The position numbers and the translations under genes were made by a program. The notes below the pieces were generated by a model, which made no database searches, had not been told where the DNA came from, and worked only from the letters and a program-made list of their open reading frames with translations. From assembly GCA_013299055.1 (NCBI GenBank), contig JAAFKB010000026.1, positions 1 through 44,020 of the forward strand: DNA of 44,020 bases, written 5' to 3'. The stretch comes from Sphaerotilus sp. Its GTDB lineage: Bacteria > Pseudomonadota > Gammaproteobacteria > Burkholderiales > Burkholderiaceae_C. Numbering within the stretch: position 1 is the stretch's first letter; each line of letters starts with the position of its first letter. Of the stretch, positions 27,585-36,278 are shown piece after piece.

Positions 27585-28541
27585 TCAGAGTCCCGGCTCG
27601 CCGCGGTCCATCAGGTCGCGGTGGCGCTTGATGAATTCCTTGTAGGTGTCGATGCCACGGAGTTGCAGCACCGTGTTGCGCACCGCGGCCTCCACCAGCA
27701 CCGCCAGGTTGCGCCCGGCGTCCACGGCGATGATGACCTTGCGCACCGGCATCCCGAGCACCTCCTCATAGAGCGGCTCGTGGGGCAGGCGCTCGAAATC
27801 GCGCTCCAGCGTTTCCTTGCGGACCATGTGGACGATGAGCTTCAGCCGCATCTTCCGCCGCACCGCGGTCTCGCCGAAGATGGCCTTGATGTCGAGCAGG
27901 CCGATGCCGCGCACTTCCAGCAGGTTGCGCAGCAGCTCGGGGCAGCGCGCCTCGATCGCCGTCTGCGACACGCGGAACAGGTCCACCACGTCGTCGGCCA
28001 CCAGCCCGTGGCCACGCGAGATCAGCTCCAGCCCCAGCTCGCTCTTGCCCAGGCCGGACTCGCCCGTCAGCAGCACGCCCAGGCCGAGGATGTCCATGAA
28101 CACGCCGTGGCGCGAAGTGCGCTCGGCGAAGTGCTGGCCGAGGTAGCCGCGCAGCACGTCGATGACATGGCCGGCCGATTCACGGGTGCAGAACAGCGGA
28201 ATCTCGGCGCGTTCGCACATCGCCACCAACCGGTCGGGGGGCGTGCAACCGTCGGCGACCACGACCACCGGCGGCTCCAGTGCGACGATGCGCGAGATGC
28301 GGCGTTCCTGCACCTCGCTTGCGTCTTCGAGGTAGGCGATTTCACGCCGGCCAACAATCTGCACCCGATACGGGTGGATGTAGTTGAGGTAGCCGACCAG
28401 ATCGGCCGCGGACTGCGCGTCGCGCACCGCCACCTCGTCGAAACGGCGTTCGGGGTGGGCGTGGCCAGCAATCCACTCCCACTTGAGCATGTTGCGGTGG
28501 GCATCGAACAATGCCTCCGCGCTGATGACGGTGGCTTTCAT
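27585..28541 (-). CDS. hprK: HPr kinase/phosphorylase
   Basis: A 318-residue bifunctional enzyme that phosphorylates and dephosphorylates HPr-type phosphocarriers on serine. The P-loop GESGLGKSE is at 160-168, and the HprK/P signature [19 protein letters not shown] follows. The N-terminal DRTGG-type domain is present (about 1-130). It is 28 bases downstream of ptsN, forming part of the nitrogen-related PTS block. Confidence 0.97.
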   Translation of the reverse strand: MKATVISAEALFDAHRNMLKWEWIAGHAHPERRFDEVAVRDAQSAADLVGYLNYIHPYRVQIVGRREIAYLEDASEVQERRISRIVALEPPVVVVADGCTPPDRLVAMCERAEIPLFCTRESAGHVIDVLRGYLGQHFAERTSRHGVFMDILGLGVLLTGESGLGKSELGLELISRGHGLVADDVVDLFRVSQTAIEARCPELLRNLLEVRGIGLLDIKAIFGETAVRRKMRLKLIVHMVRKETLERDFERLPHEPLYEEVLGMPVRKVIIAVDAGRNLAVLVEAAVRNTVLQLRGIDTYKEFIKRHRDLMDRGEPGL

Positions 28542-28569
28542 GGCCGGATGGTCCTGGTGGTGCTCGGGC

Positions 28570-29040
28570 TCAGGCGACCGAGCGCAGAGGTTCCCAGCGG
28601 GAAATCATCTCGTGCAGCTTGGCCGGGTCGGTCTCGACCTTGAGCCGCTCGCGCAGCTCGCGGTCGGACAGCAGCTCGGCGATCTCGGAGAGGATTTCCA
28701 GGTGGCGCTGCGTCGCGGCTTCCGGCACCAGCAGGAAGATCAGCAGCACGACCGGCTCGTCGTCCGGGGCCTCGAAGGCGATCGGCTGCGCCAGGCGGAC
28801 CACGGCGGCCAGCGGGTTCTTCAGGCCCTTGATGCGGCCGTGCGGGATGGCCACGCCGTGTCCCAGCCCGGTCGAGCCCAGGCGCTCGCGCGCGAAGAGG
28901 TTGTCGGAGACGGTGGCACGGGCGATGGCGTGCTGGTTTTCAAACAGCAGACCAGCTTGCTCGAACGCGCGCTTCTTGCTGGAAGCGTCCACGTTCACCA
29001 GCACATTGCCAGCAGGGAGGATCGCGGCGAGACGGTTCAT
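28570..29040 (-). CDS. ptsN: PTS IIA-like nitrogen regulatory protein
   Basis: A 156-residue EIIA-Ntr protein. The phosphorylated His lies in [13 protein letters not shown], with the typical [14 protein letters not shown] stretch ([12 protein letters not shown]) just before it. It takes phosphate from NPr and regulates potassium, nitrogen or stress functions. I placed the start at ATG 29040; a longer frame upstream has no family sequence. It lies between hpf and hprK. Confidence 0.96.
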   Translation of the reverse strand: MNRLAAILPAGNVLVNVDASSKKRAFEQAGLLFENQHAIARATVSDNLFARERLGSTGLGHGVAIPHGRIKGLKNPLAAVVRLAQPIAFEAPDDEPVVLLIFLLVPEAATQRHLEILSEIAELLSDRELRERLKVETDPAKLHEMISRWEPLRSVA

Positions 29041-29144
29041 CGAGGCGCGGTTCGGGGGGTGGTCGGGGGAGTGATTATAGGAATCACGCCGGTTGCTGCG
29101 GGCCGCTTCTCGGCGGGGGTGGCGTGATGGTGACACAAACGACA

Positions 29145-29165
29145 GCGGCCCCACTCGGGGGCCGC
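29145..29165 (-). terminator. GC-rich hairpin after hpf
   Basis: GCGGCCCC (29145-29152), loop ACTC, then GGGGGCCGC form a very stable stem in the gap between hpf and ptsN. On the minus strand it is followed by a moderately T-rich TGTCGTTTGTGT rather than a clean T-run. It may be a partial terminator that lowers ptsN-hprK expression relative to hpf. Confidence 0.45.
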
Positions 29166-29225
29166 CGGGGACACAGCCGACACACGCGCCATCCGTGTGC
29201 CTGGCCGGTCAGGACGCGACGGTCT

Positions 29226-29573
29226 TCAGACCATGTCGCCACTCAGCTCCAGCCGCTTGGAGGCCACGTGGTGGTGGTCCTGCAGCTTGTCCTTGTGGCG
29301 CACGACCTGGCGGTCGAGCTTGTCCATCAGCTGGTCGATCGCGGCGTACAGGTCTTCGCTGGCGCTTTCCACGAAGATGTCGCGGCCCTTGACGTGCAGC
29401 GTGACTTCGGCGCGTTGTCGGCGTTCCTTTTCCTTCTGCTTCTCCACGGTGAGCAGCACGTTGACATCCACTACCTGGTCAAAGTGTCGCGTGACCCGGT
29501 CCAGCTTGGTGAGCACGTATTCGCGCAGAGCCGGCGTAACTTCCAGATGATGACCGCTGATCGTGAGATTCAT
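29226..29573 (-). CDS. hpf: Ribosome hibernation promoting factor
   Basis: A 115-residue short-form HPF/YfiA protein ([59 protein letters not shown]). It binds the 30S decoding centre in stationary phase and protects idle ribosomes. The strong AAAGGAGG before the ATG at 29573 fixes the start. rpoN, which usually precedes hpf, is not here; a divergent corA gene takes its place. TGACA-N9-TGTCA (29649-29667) in the upstream gap is a possible site. Confidence 0.96.
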   Translation of the reverse strand: MNLTISGHHLEVTPALREYVLTKLDRVTRHFDQVVDVNVLLTVEKQKEKERRQRAEVTLHVKGRDIFVESASEDLYAAIDQLMDKLDRQVVRHKDKLQDHHHVASKRLELSGDMV

Positions 29574-29777
29574 GAGGCCTCCTTTCGAGAGGTTGGGTGA
29601 GGGGTCTGGGAGAGTCGTTGAACCCAGTGTGACCATTTCGTGAATCGCTGACAAGCCCTGCCTGTCACACCCTGCAAGCGCCGTGTGGAATTGCGCTGGC
29701 CCCCCGGATTCAGTGGCATCCTGCGGGTTTTCGAGCATTCAGACACACCCTCTTCCGCAGTGCAATAATTGGTTCCG

Positions 29778-30740
29778 ATGCTGAACGTCTTCACACTGGC
29801 CAACGGCCGCCTGTTCCAGGAAGAGATCGACGCCGCCGAAGCCCTGGCCCATGTGGCACCGGTGTGGGTCGATCTGGAAGCCCCCACCGCGCAGGAAAAA
29901 GGCTGGATCCAGGCACGCTTCGATCTGGAGATTCCCGAGAACATCGTCGATGACGACCTGGAAGAATCCGCCCGCTTCTACGAGGAAGACAACGGCGAGC
30001 TGCACATCCGCTCCGACTTCCTGATCGACGACGGCGAGACCCCGCGCAACGTGCGGGTGGCCTTCATCCTGCACCACAACGTGCTGTTCTCGGTCCACTC
30101 CGAAGACCTGCCCGTGTTCCGGCTGCTGCGGCTGCGGGCGCGGCGCATCCCGGCGATGATCGAGGACGCCAAGGACGTGCTGCTCAAGCTCTACGATGCC
30201 GACGCGGAGTACTCTGCCGACGCGCTGGAGGGCATCTACGACGCGCTGGAGAAGGTCAGCGCGGGCGTGCTGAAGCAGGACGTGGACGACCGCGCCGCCG
30301 GGGAAGCCCTGTCGGCCATCGCGCACCAGGAAGACCTGAACGGCCGCATCCGCCGCAACGTGATGGACACGCGCCGCGCCGTGAGCTTCATGATGCGCAG
30401 CCGGCTCCTGAATGCCGAGCAGTTCGAGGAAGCGCGCCAGATCATGCGCGACATCGATTCGCTCGACTCGCACACCGCGTTCCTGTTCGACAAGATCAAC
30501 TTCCTGATGGACGCCACCGTCGGTTTCATCAACATCAACCAGAACAAGATCATCAAGATCTTCTCGGTGGCCAGCGTGGCGATGCTGCCGCCGACATTGA
30601 TCGCCAGCATCTACGGCATGAACTTCCAGCACATGCCCGAGCTGTCGCAGACCTGGGGCTACCCGCTGGCGCTCGGCTTGATGCTGGCGTCCGTCGCCGC
30701 ACCGCTGATCTATTTCCGCCGCAAGGGCTGGATGCGGTGA
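29778..30740 (+). CDS. corA: CorA-family magnesium/cobalt transporter
   Basis: A 320-residue transporter with a large cytoplasmic N-domain and two C-terminal helices. The defining GMN motif is at 280-282 (IASIYGMNFQHMPE) at the end of TM1, and the second helix spans about 294-313. It carries Mg2+ across the inner membrane as a pentamer. The ATG at 29778 fits the family better than a TTG nine bases earlier. Confidence 0.96.
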   Translation: MLNVFTLANGRLFQEEIDAAEALAHVAPVWVDLEAPTAQEKGWIQARFDLEIPENIVDDDLEESARFYEEDNGELHIRSDFLIDDGETPRNVRVAFILHHNVLFSVHSEDLPVFRLLRLRARRIPAMIEDAKDVLLKLYDADAEYSADALEGIYDALEKVSAGVLKQDVDDRAAGEALSAIAHQEDLNGRIRRNVMDTRRAVSFMMRSRLLNAEQFEEARQIMRDIDSLDSHTAFLFDKINFLMDATVGFININQNKIIKIFSVASVAMLPPTLIASIYGMNFQHMPELSQTWGYPLALGLMLASVAAPLIYFRRKGWMR

Positions 30741-30749
30741 GTGTCAACT

Positions 30750-31334
30750 ATGCACACCGGGGAGGCGCAAGTGATCGCTAGACTCCGTGAGATCCGGTCG
30801 TCCCGCGGCCGAGAACACCAAGAAAGCCCGCAGCAGCCATGGCGCGTGTGGGGGATGGGGTGGCTGGCAGGTTGGGCACTGGCCTGCCTGCCGGCACACG
30901 CCCAGTTCGCGACGGCCCCCGTCCCCCAGCCGCTCGACGAGATCGCCACGCTCACCACCTCGGCCGCCCGCAACGCCAGCGAATACCGCATCGAGGCCGC
31001 CCGCCACCTCTACATGCGTTACTGGCCGCAGATCCTCGACGGCAAGCTCCCGCCGATGCTGCACGCCGTGGCCGCATTCCGCACCACCATCGACAGCCGC
31101 GGCCGTGTCACCGACCTGCGCATCACACGCTACCCCGCCTCCGCACACGAGGTCGTGCCGTGGGTGCAGCGCATGGTCTACGCCGCCGAGCCGTATCCGC
31201 CCCCGCCGCGTGGCGTGAAGAGCGTGGTCTACCCGGAGGTCTGGCTGGTCACCGCAGAGGGAAAATTCCAGCTCCACACCCTCTCGGAGGGACAGGCGAA
31301 CTCGGACGATCCACCGCCCTCACCGCCGCAGTGA
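30750..31334 (+). CDS. Periplasmic TonB-C-like hypothetical protein
   Basis: A 194-residue protein with a positively charged start and a hydrophobic segment ending in an AHA-Q cleavage-like site (about 27-44), so probably exported. The C-terminal part (FRTTIDSRGRVTDLRITRYP, then WVQRMVYAAEPYPPPP) resembles the TonB C-terminal domain, but no TonB N-terminal anchor with Pro-Lys repeats is present. ATG 30750 is used; a GTG at 30741 directly after the corA stop is also possible. It may be co-transcribed with corA. Function unknown. Confidence 0.7.
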   Translation: MHTGEAQVIARLREIRSSRGREHQESPQQPWRVWGMGWLAGWALACLPAHAQFATAPVPQPLDEIATLTTSAARNASEYRIEAARHLYMRYWPQILDGKLPPMLHAVAAFRTTIDSRGRVTDLRITRYPASAHEVVPWVQRMVYAAEPYPPPPRGVKSVVYPEVWLVTAEGKFQLHTLSEGQANSDDPPPSPPQ

Positions 31335-31337
31335 TGT

Positions 31338-31796
31338 TCACCCCGCTGCGCGGCGCTTGAGCCAGCGCATCAGCACGCCCACCCCCGGCAGCTTCTCGTA
31401 CAGCTCCTCCGCCGCATCCCAGTAGTCGCGGTGCAGCACCAGCCGACCATCCGGGCCGAAGCGCAGGTGCGAGCCGCCATGGATGGTCGTGGTGCCGGGG
31501 CCGAGGCGCGGTGCTTCGAAGAGGAAATCCCAGGTCAGGAAGCACTGGTCGCCCTGCGCGATCGCGTCGAGCACGACGAAGCGCGGCGCCCCGAGGCTGT
31601 CGAACATGTGGGCGAAGACGCGGCGGATGCCGGGGATGTCGCGGACCTCGTTGAACGGATCCTTGAAGCGCGTGCCGTCGGCGTAGACCTCGCCCAGCCG
31701 GTCCAGGTCGGCGGGAGCGAGCTGCTCGAAGAAGGCGATGACGCGGGCGACGCGGGCATCTGGATGACGTGGATTCGGTAGATCGAGCGGGTGCAT
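31338..31796 (-). CDS. NTF2-like (SnoaL-type) protein
   Basis: A 152-residue protein of the nuclear transport factor 2 fold: VIAFFEQLAPADLDRLGEVY and DGTRFKDPFNEVRD, later HLRFGPDGRLVLHRDYWDAA. Such proteins bind or isomerise small hydrophobic molecules. It is the last gene of the nine-gene operon, 21 bases after the SDR gene. An NTF2/SDR pair appears in similar lipid-stress clusters of other proteobacteria, which suggests a role in the same lipid pathway. Confidence 0.88.
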   Translation of the reverse strand: MHPLDLPNPRHPDARVARVIAFFEQLAPADLDRLGEVYADGTRFKDPFNEVRDIPGIRRVFAHMFDSLGAPRFVVLDAIAQGDQCFLTWDFLFEAPRLGPGTTTIHGGSHLRFGPDGRLVLHRDYWDAAEELYEKLPGVGVLMRWLKRRAAG

Positions 31797-31817
31797 GGCC
31801 GTCCTGTGCGTGGCAAG

Positions 31818-32591
31818 TCACAGCCCCGTGGCGCGGCGCACCAGCGAGAAATACCAGCGGTCGTCCAACAGTCCCAGCAGCTTCAGCACCCGGCTGAACC
31901 GCTTCGGGAAATGGATCTCGAACGCACCCCGCGCCCAGCCTTTCAGGATCTCCTCCGCCGCGACTTCAGGCGTGATCAGCGCAGGCATCGGGTGGGTGTT
32001 CTGTGCCGTCAGCGGGGTCTCGACGAAGCCGGGGTTGATGACCGACACGTCGATGCCGCTCGGCTTCAGGTCCATCTGCAGCACCTCGGCCATGTTGATC
32101 AACGCCGCCTTGGTCGGACCATAGGCCAGCGCCTGCGGCAGGCCGCGGTAGCCGGCCACGCTGGCGACAAGGCTGATGTGGCCGTGACGCTGGGCGAGCA
32201 GCGTCGGCAGCACGGCGTCGAGCATCCGCATCGCGCCGGTGACGTTGATGTCCTGGTGACGGATCACCTCGTCGAGGTCGTAGGCCGTGGCGCGCACTGG
32301 CAGGTAGTGACCGGCGCAGTACACCGCCAGATCGAGCCGCCCGTGCTGCGCCAGCAGTTGCGCCATGCCGGCCTGCAGCGCACCGGGGGCCGCAGCGTCG
32401 AGCGGCAGCGCCATCGCGCCGGGATGCGCGGCGGCGAAGGCTTGCAGCGGCGCAGCCTTGCGCGCCGAGACGATCACCGTGGCACCGCGCCGCGCCAGCA
32501 GCTCCGCCGTGGCCAGTCCGATGCCGGACGAGGCGCCGACGATCCAGACGACACGGCCCGTCCAGTCGCGCAGGGGTTGGTTGATCGGCAT
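31818..32591 (-). CDS. SDR-family oxidoreductase
   Basis: A 257-residue short-chain dehydrogenase with the Rossmann loop VGASSGIGLATAELL (near residue 18) and the active-site Ser (SLVASVAGYRG) with YGPTKAAL, the YxxxK catalytic pair. Cofactor preference is probably NADP(H), judging by SARK after the second strand (weak). It follows the DUF3833 gene by 16 bases in the operon. The likely substrate is a lipid or aldehyde intermediate, by context only. Confidence 0.93.
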   Translation of the reverse strand: MPINQPLRDWTGRVVWIVGASSGIGLATAELLARRGATVIVSARKAAPLQAFAAAHPGAMALPLDAAAPGALQAGMAQLLAQHGRLDLAVYCAGHYLPVRATAYDLDEVIRHQDINVTGAMRMLDAVLPTLLAQRHGHISLVASVAGYRGLPQALAYGPTKAALINMAEVLQMDLKPSGIDVSVINPGFVETPLTAQNTHPMPALITPEVAAEEILKGWARGAFEIHFPKRFSRVLKLLGLLDDRWYFSLVRRATGL

Positions 32592-32607
32592 GGGGATTCC
32601 TGCAGCG

Positions 32608-33174
32608 TCAAGGCTTGTGGAAGGCCAGCGTGACCTCGCCCAGCCGGAGGCCGAACTTGCTCATCACCGCCTTGTTGAGCATCACCTTCTCGTCCATGAG
32701 GTACATCCAGTCGTCGAACTGCACCTCGTAGGTCTTGCCGTCCACCGGCAGTTGCAGCGTGTACTGCCAGCGCAGCGCGTTGCCCGCCGCGCGGCCTTGC
32801 GCCTCGCCGAGCACGTCATCGGCACGGCCGGTGTAGCGCCCGTCGCCGAGGTCGGTCAGGCGCCAGACGCGGCGTTCGGTCTTGCCATCGCTGTAGGTGA
32901 AATCTTCTTCCAGCACGCCTTCGTTGCCGCTCCAGCGTCCGACCATGCGCACGGTGAAGCGGCGGGCGACCTTGCCGGAGCGGTCGGTGAAGACGCCGTG
33001 GGCAGTCATCGGGCCGTTGAAGTAGTCGCGCAGCACGAGCTTGGGCGTCTCGCGGGCGTAGTCGTCCACCTGCGGCCCCGCACAGGCGGCCAGCAGCGCC
33101 GCAGCCGCCGCCACGGTCAGGCGCCGCACGGATCGGGTCACGTTCAGGGTCTTCATGGCATTCATGGCATTCAT
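32608..33174 (-). CDS. DUF3833 family lipoprotein
   Basis: A 188-residue protein with a short signal ending in the lipobox LLAAC, then the DUF3833 pattern (LVLRDYFNGPMTAHGVFTDR; MVGRWSGNEGVLEEDFTYSD; FDDWMYLMDEKVMLNKA). It resembles a lipocalin-like beta-barrel that could carry a lipid. The first ATG (33174) overlaps the transporter stop; GAAGGAG lies upstream. Three in-frame ATGs (33174, 33165, 33156) arise from a 9-bp tandem repeat. It is found with CFA-type methyltransferase clusters. Confidence 0.92.
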   Translation of the reverse strand: MNAMNAMKTLNVTRSVRRLTVAAAAALLAACAGPQVDDYARETPKLVLRDYFNGPMTAHGVFTDRSGKVARRFTVRMVGRWSGNEGVLEEDFTYSDGKTERRVWRLTDLGDGRYTGRADDVLGEAQGRAAGNALRWQYTLQLPVDGKTYEVQFDDWMYLMDEKVMLNKAVMSKFGLRLGEVTLAFHKP

Positions 33175-33178
33175 GGAG
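33152..33178. repeat. 9-bp tandem repeat across the DUF3833 start codon
   Basis: TTCATGGCA, TTCATGGCA and TTCATGGAG lie end to end. On the minus strand each unit supplies an ATG in the same frame, giving a Met-Asn-Ala repeat. Unit gain or loss would keep the frame but move the ATG that overlaps the transporter stop. Confidence 0.8.
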
Positions 33179-34442
33179 TCTCTCCTTCCAGCCCACGGCG
33201 CAGGCGCCACAACGCCCCCAGCGCCAGCAGTTTCAACACACACGGCAGCCCGGCATACGCCAGGCTCAGCGACCACAGCGCGGCGGCATCGCGGCTGCCC
33301 GGCGTGTAGCCCGCCCACTGCAGCGCGGGCAGCGCCAGCCCCGCGGCCAGCGCCAGATTGAGCTTGGTGGCGCTGTTCCACCAGCCGAAGAACGCCCCTT
33401 CCGCCGCCCCGCCCTGCCCGCTGCGGCGCACGACACCCGCCAGCAGCGCGCCCGGCACCACCAGATCCGCCCCCAGCGCCAGTCCGCTGGCCAGACACAC
33501 CGCGAAGAAGCCGCCCGTGTCCCCGCTGCCCAGCGCCAGCGCGCCGACGAACGTGGCCACCGCCAGCACCATGCCCGCCGCCCACGTCCGCACCAATCCC
33601 CAGCGCGCCACGCCACGCACCCACAGCGGCAGCGACACGGCGCCCGCCACGAAATACGCCGCGAGGAACGCCCCTTCCAGCGCCGGCGCCTGCAGCCGGT
33701 CGCGCACGAAAAACAAGACCAGCGTGGCCGGCACCGCGCTGGCGATGCCGTTGAGCAGGAACACCGCGACCAGCCGGCGAAACCCCGGCACCCGCCACGG
33801 CGCGGCCATCGACAGCGGCGCCGCCACCCGGCTGCGCAGCACGGGCCGCGGCGCCCGCGTCAAGGCCGTCAACGCCACACCCAGCGCCAGCGCGAACACC
33901 GCCACCATCGCCGACAAACCCGCCACCGACGGCAGCACGCTCGCCAGTACCACGCCCACCAGCGCCGCCCCTTCACGCCAGCCGACCCAGCGTGCCTGCG
34001 CCGCATCGCCGCCACCCAGCCGCGCGCCCCAGCTCTGGTGCAGCACGCTGGCGACGCTGTAGGCCAGGTAAGTCCCCACCAGCAGCGCGCCACACCACGC
34101 CAGCAGCGCCGTGGACGACCCGCGCACGCTCGCCAGCGGAAAGAACAAGCCCGTCAACCCGCCGACCAGCACCAGCGCCGCCAGCCCGAGCACCACCCAG
34201 ACCCGCCCGATCGCCCCACCCAGCAGCGCATCGACCCGGCGCCCGATCCACGGATCCACCAGCGCATCGAACGCCCGCACCGCCAGCAGCAACATCCCCA
34301 GCGCCGCCAGCGGCACCCCGAACTGCGCCGCGTAGTGGTTCGGCAGCACGACATAGAGCGGCAGCGCGACAAACGCCAGCGGCAGCCCGAGCGCACCGTA
34401 AGCCGCCCCCTGCACAGCGCCGAAAGCCGCAGCGGAGGTCAT
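33171..34442 (-). CDS. MFS transporter of GPH/MelB-like type
   Basis: A 423-residue protein with about twelve hydrophobic helices. FDALVDPWIGRRVDALLG in the first loop is the motif of the glycoside-pentoside-hexuronide branch, and AAEGAFFGWWNSATKLNLALA in the later half fits as well. The ATG at 34442 overlaps the preceding stop, and its own stop overlaps the DUF3833 start, so it is translationally coupled on both sides. In lipid-stress clusters such transporters are of unknown substrate; a lipid or lysolipid is possible. Confidence 0.9.
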   Translation of the reverse strand: MTSAAAFGAVQGAAYGALGLPLAFVALPLYVVLPNHYAAQFGVPLAALGMLLLAVRAFDALVDPWIGRRVDALLGGAIGRVWVVLGLAALVLVGGLTGLFFPLASVRGSSTALLAWCGALLVGTYLAYSVASVLHQSWGARLGGGDAAQARWVGWREGAALVGVVLASVLPSVAGLSAMVAVFALALGVALTALTRAPRPVLRSRVAAPLSMAAPWRVPGFRRLVAVFLLNGIASAVPATLVLFFVRDRLQAPALEGAFLAAYFVAGAVSLPLWVRGVARWGLVRTWAAGMVLAVATFVGALALGSGDTGGFFAVCLASGLALGADLVVPGALLAGVVRRSGQGGAAEGAFFGWWNSATKLNLALAAGLALPALQWAGYTPGSRDAAALWSLSLAYAGLPCVLKLLALGALWRLRRGLEGETP

Positions 34443-34993
34443 CCCGCCCGACCCAGCAAGGCTTGCCGCAGCGCCGGCTCCGGGCTGCGCGGCGAGAGCC
34501 AGATGCCGAAGAACAGCCGGGCGAACTCGGCGTCCGCCACGTCACGGGTCGGGCGGGCGTTGTGGAAGAAGCGGGCCCCGCGACCGGGCTGGTGCAGCCC
34601 CGTCAACCGGTCGCCGCTGACCACGTCGGGGAAGGCCGCCGCCATCGCGCTGCGCCAGTCGCCCGACTGCCGCTCGTCCACACGGTCGATGCGGCGCATC
34701 TCGTCGAGCGAGCGGTCGGCGATGCGGGCACCGTCCAGCGAGCGGGCATAGGCCAGCTCCAGCGCGAAGGGGCGACCGGCGTAGTCCTGCGCGCTGATCG
34801 GCTCGCCCGCCACCCACAACCGCGTGTCGTAGATCGTCAGCCCCAGCCAGCGGAAACGCATCTGCCCTTGCAGCCGCGCCCCCGGCAGCGCGGCATTGAC
34901 CTCCGGCGGTGGCCCGTCCGTGCCCTGTGCCGAGACCGCGAGCGCCAGCAGGCCCGGCAACATGGTCAGCGTCTGGCGGCGGGTGGGACTCAT
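34439..34993 (-). CDS. Chalcone isomerase-like exported protein
   Basis: A 184-residue protein with an N-terminal signal (SPTRRQTLTMLPGLLALAVSA) and a chalcone-isomerase-like domain: GQMRFRWLGLTIYDTRLWV, FALELAYARSLDGARIADRS, later FARLFFGIWLSPRSPEP. Bacterial members lack plant-type activity and are thought to bind fatty acids. It overlaps cfa and the transporter gene by 4 bases on either side. It is likely periplasmic, and a lipid-binding role fits the operon. Confidence 0.9.
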   Translation of the reverse strand: MSPTRRQTLTMLPGLLALAVSAQGTDGPPPEVNAALPGARLQGQMRFRWLGLTIYDTRLWVAGEPISAQDYAGRPFALELAYARSLDGARIADRSLDEMRRIDRVDERQSGDWRSAMAAAFPDVVSGDRLTGLHQPGRGARFFHNARPTRDVADAEFARLFFGIWLSPRSPEPALRQALLGRAG

Positions 34994-36252
34994 GGCCGCC
35001 TCAGCGTGTACTGCACGACGTTGGTGTTGCCAGTGTCGAACGCGGCTTCGCAATACGCGAGGTAGAAGTCCCACGTCCGCAGGAACGGCTCGTCGAAGCC
35101 CAGACGCCGCACCGGCTCGGCTTGCGCGTGGAAGTCGGTCCGCCAGCGGCGCAGCGTCTCGGCGTAGTCAGGGCCGAACGCCATCGCCTCTTCCACCACC
35201 AGCCCCGCACGCTCGGCCGCCTTGCGGAACTCGGCGTCGCTGGGCAACAGGCCACCAGGGAAGATGTACTGCTGGATGAAGTCGGTGGAGCGCACGTAGC
35301 GGTCGAACAGGTCGTCGCGGATCGTGATGCTCTGGATGCAGGCCCGCCCACCCGGCTTCAGGCAGCGTGCCACCGTCTCGAAGTACGACGGCCAGTAGCT
35401 GCGCCCCACCGCCTCGAACATCTCGATCGACACCACGGCATCGAAGGGTGTGTCCTGGATGTCGCGGTAGTCCTGCAGGCGCAGATCGGCCTGGTGGGCG
35501 GTGCCATTGGCGGCCATGCGCCCGTTCGCCCAGGCGAGCTGTTCGGTCGACAGCGTGACGCCCGTGACATGGGCGCCGAACACGCGGGTGCCTTTTTCCG
35601 CCAGCGCGCCCCAGCCGCAGCCAATCTCCAGCACGCGGTCGCCGGGCTGCACCCGCGCCTGCTGCAGGGCGCGGCGCACCTTGGCGTGCTGCGCCTCGGG
35701 CAGCGGCCGGGTGTGGTCGCCGTCGAACCATGCGCTGGAGTAGTTCATCGTCTCGTCCAGCCACAGCCGGTAGAAGGCGTTGCCGAGGTCGTAGTGGGCG
35801 TGGATGTTGCGCTTGCTGCCCTCGCGGCTGTTGCGGTTGCGCAGATGGCGCAGGCGGTACAGCAGCGAGCCCCACCAGTTGCCGAAGATCAACTGGTCGA
35901 CCGCCTCCCGGTTGGCCAGCAGGAAGCGCAGCAGGCCCGGCAGATCGGGCGTGTGCCAGCCGCCAGCGATCCAGGTTTCCGCAAAACCGATGTCGCCCGA
36001 CTTCAGCACCGCCGAAAACAGCGACCAGTCCTTCACCGAGATCGAGGCGTGGGGCGCAGCGCCGTGGCCGACGCGGCAGTGCGAACCGTCGGGCCACTGC
36101 AGGTCGAGCGTGCCGCAGGGCAGCTTCTGCAGCAGGCGGTACACGGCGCGGGCAGCGGCCGGCGCGCCCGTGGGCAACATCAGCGCGGGGGGAGTATTCC
36201 CCGTCGGCGAGCCGGCACAGCCAGCGGGGGCAGATCGAGCGGGAGCGTTCAT
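34990..36252 (-). CDS. cfa: Cyclopropane-fatty-acid-synthase-type methyltransferase
   Basis: A 420-residue SAM-dependent enzyme that methylates unsaturated acyl chains of membrane phospholipids. Landmarks are HYDLGNAFYRLWLDETMNYS, the SAM loop LEIGCGWG (208-215), SIEMFEAVG, and YIFPGGLLPS. The N-terminal domain contains VKDWSLFSAVLKSGDIGFAE. In this operon it may make cyclopropane fatty acids, or the methylated precursor of furan fatty acids as the related Rhodobacter enzyme does. It starts 26 bases after DUF1365. Confidence 0.95.
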   Translation of the reverse strand: MNAPARSAPAGCAGSPTGNTPPALMLPTGAPAAARAVYRLLQKLPCGTLDLQWPDGSHCRVGHGAAPHASISVKDWSLFSAVLKSGDIGFAETWIAGGWHTPDLPGLLRFLLANREAVDQLIFGNWWGSLLYRLRHLRNRNSREGSKRNIHAHYDLGNAFYRLWLDETMNYSSAWFDGDHTRPLPEAQHAKVRRALQQARVQPGDRVLEIGCGWGALAEKGTRVFGAHVTGVTLSTEQLAWANGRMAANGTAHQADLRLQDYRDIQDTPFDAVVSIEMFEAVGRSYWPSYFETVARCLKPGGRACIQSITIRDDLFDRYVRSTDFIQQYIFPGGLLPSDAEFRKAAERAGLVVEEAMAFGPDYAETLRRWRTDFHAQAEPVRRLGFDEPFLRTWDFYLAYCEAAFDTGNTNVVQYTLRRP

Positions 36253-36278
36253 GGTGCGTCGAATCGGTCGGTTGCGGG

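Noticed and set aside
29574..29777. Sigma-54 promoter in front of hpf
   Set aside because: GG and GC elements occur but not with the required 10-base spacing on either strand.
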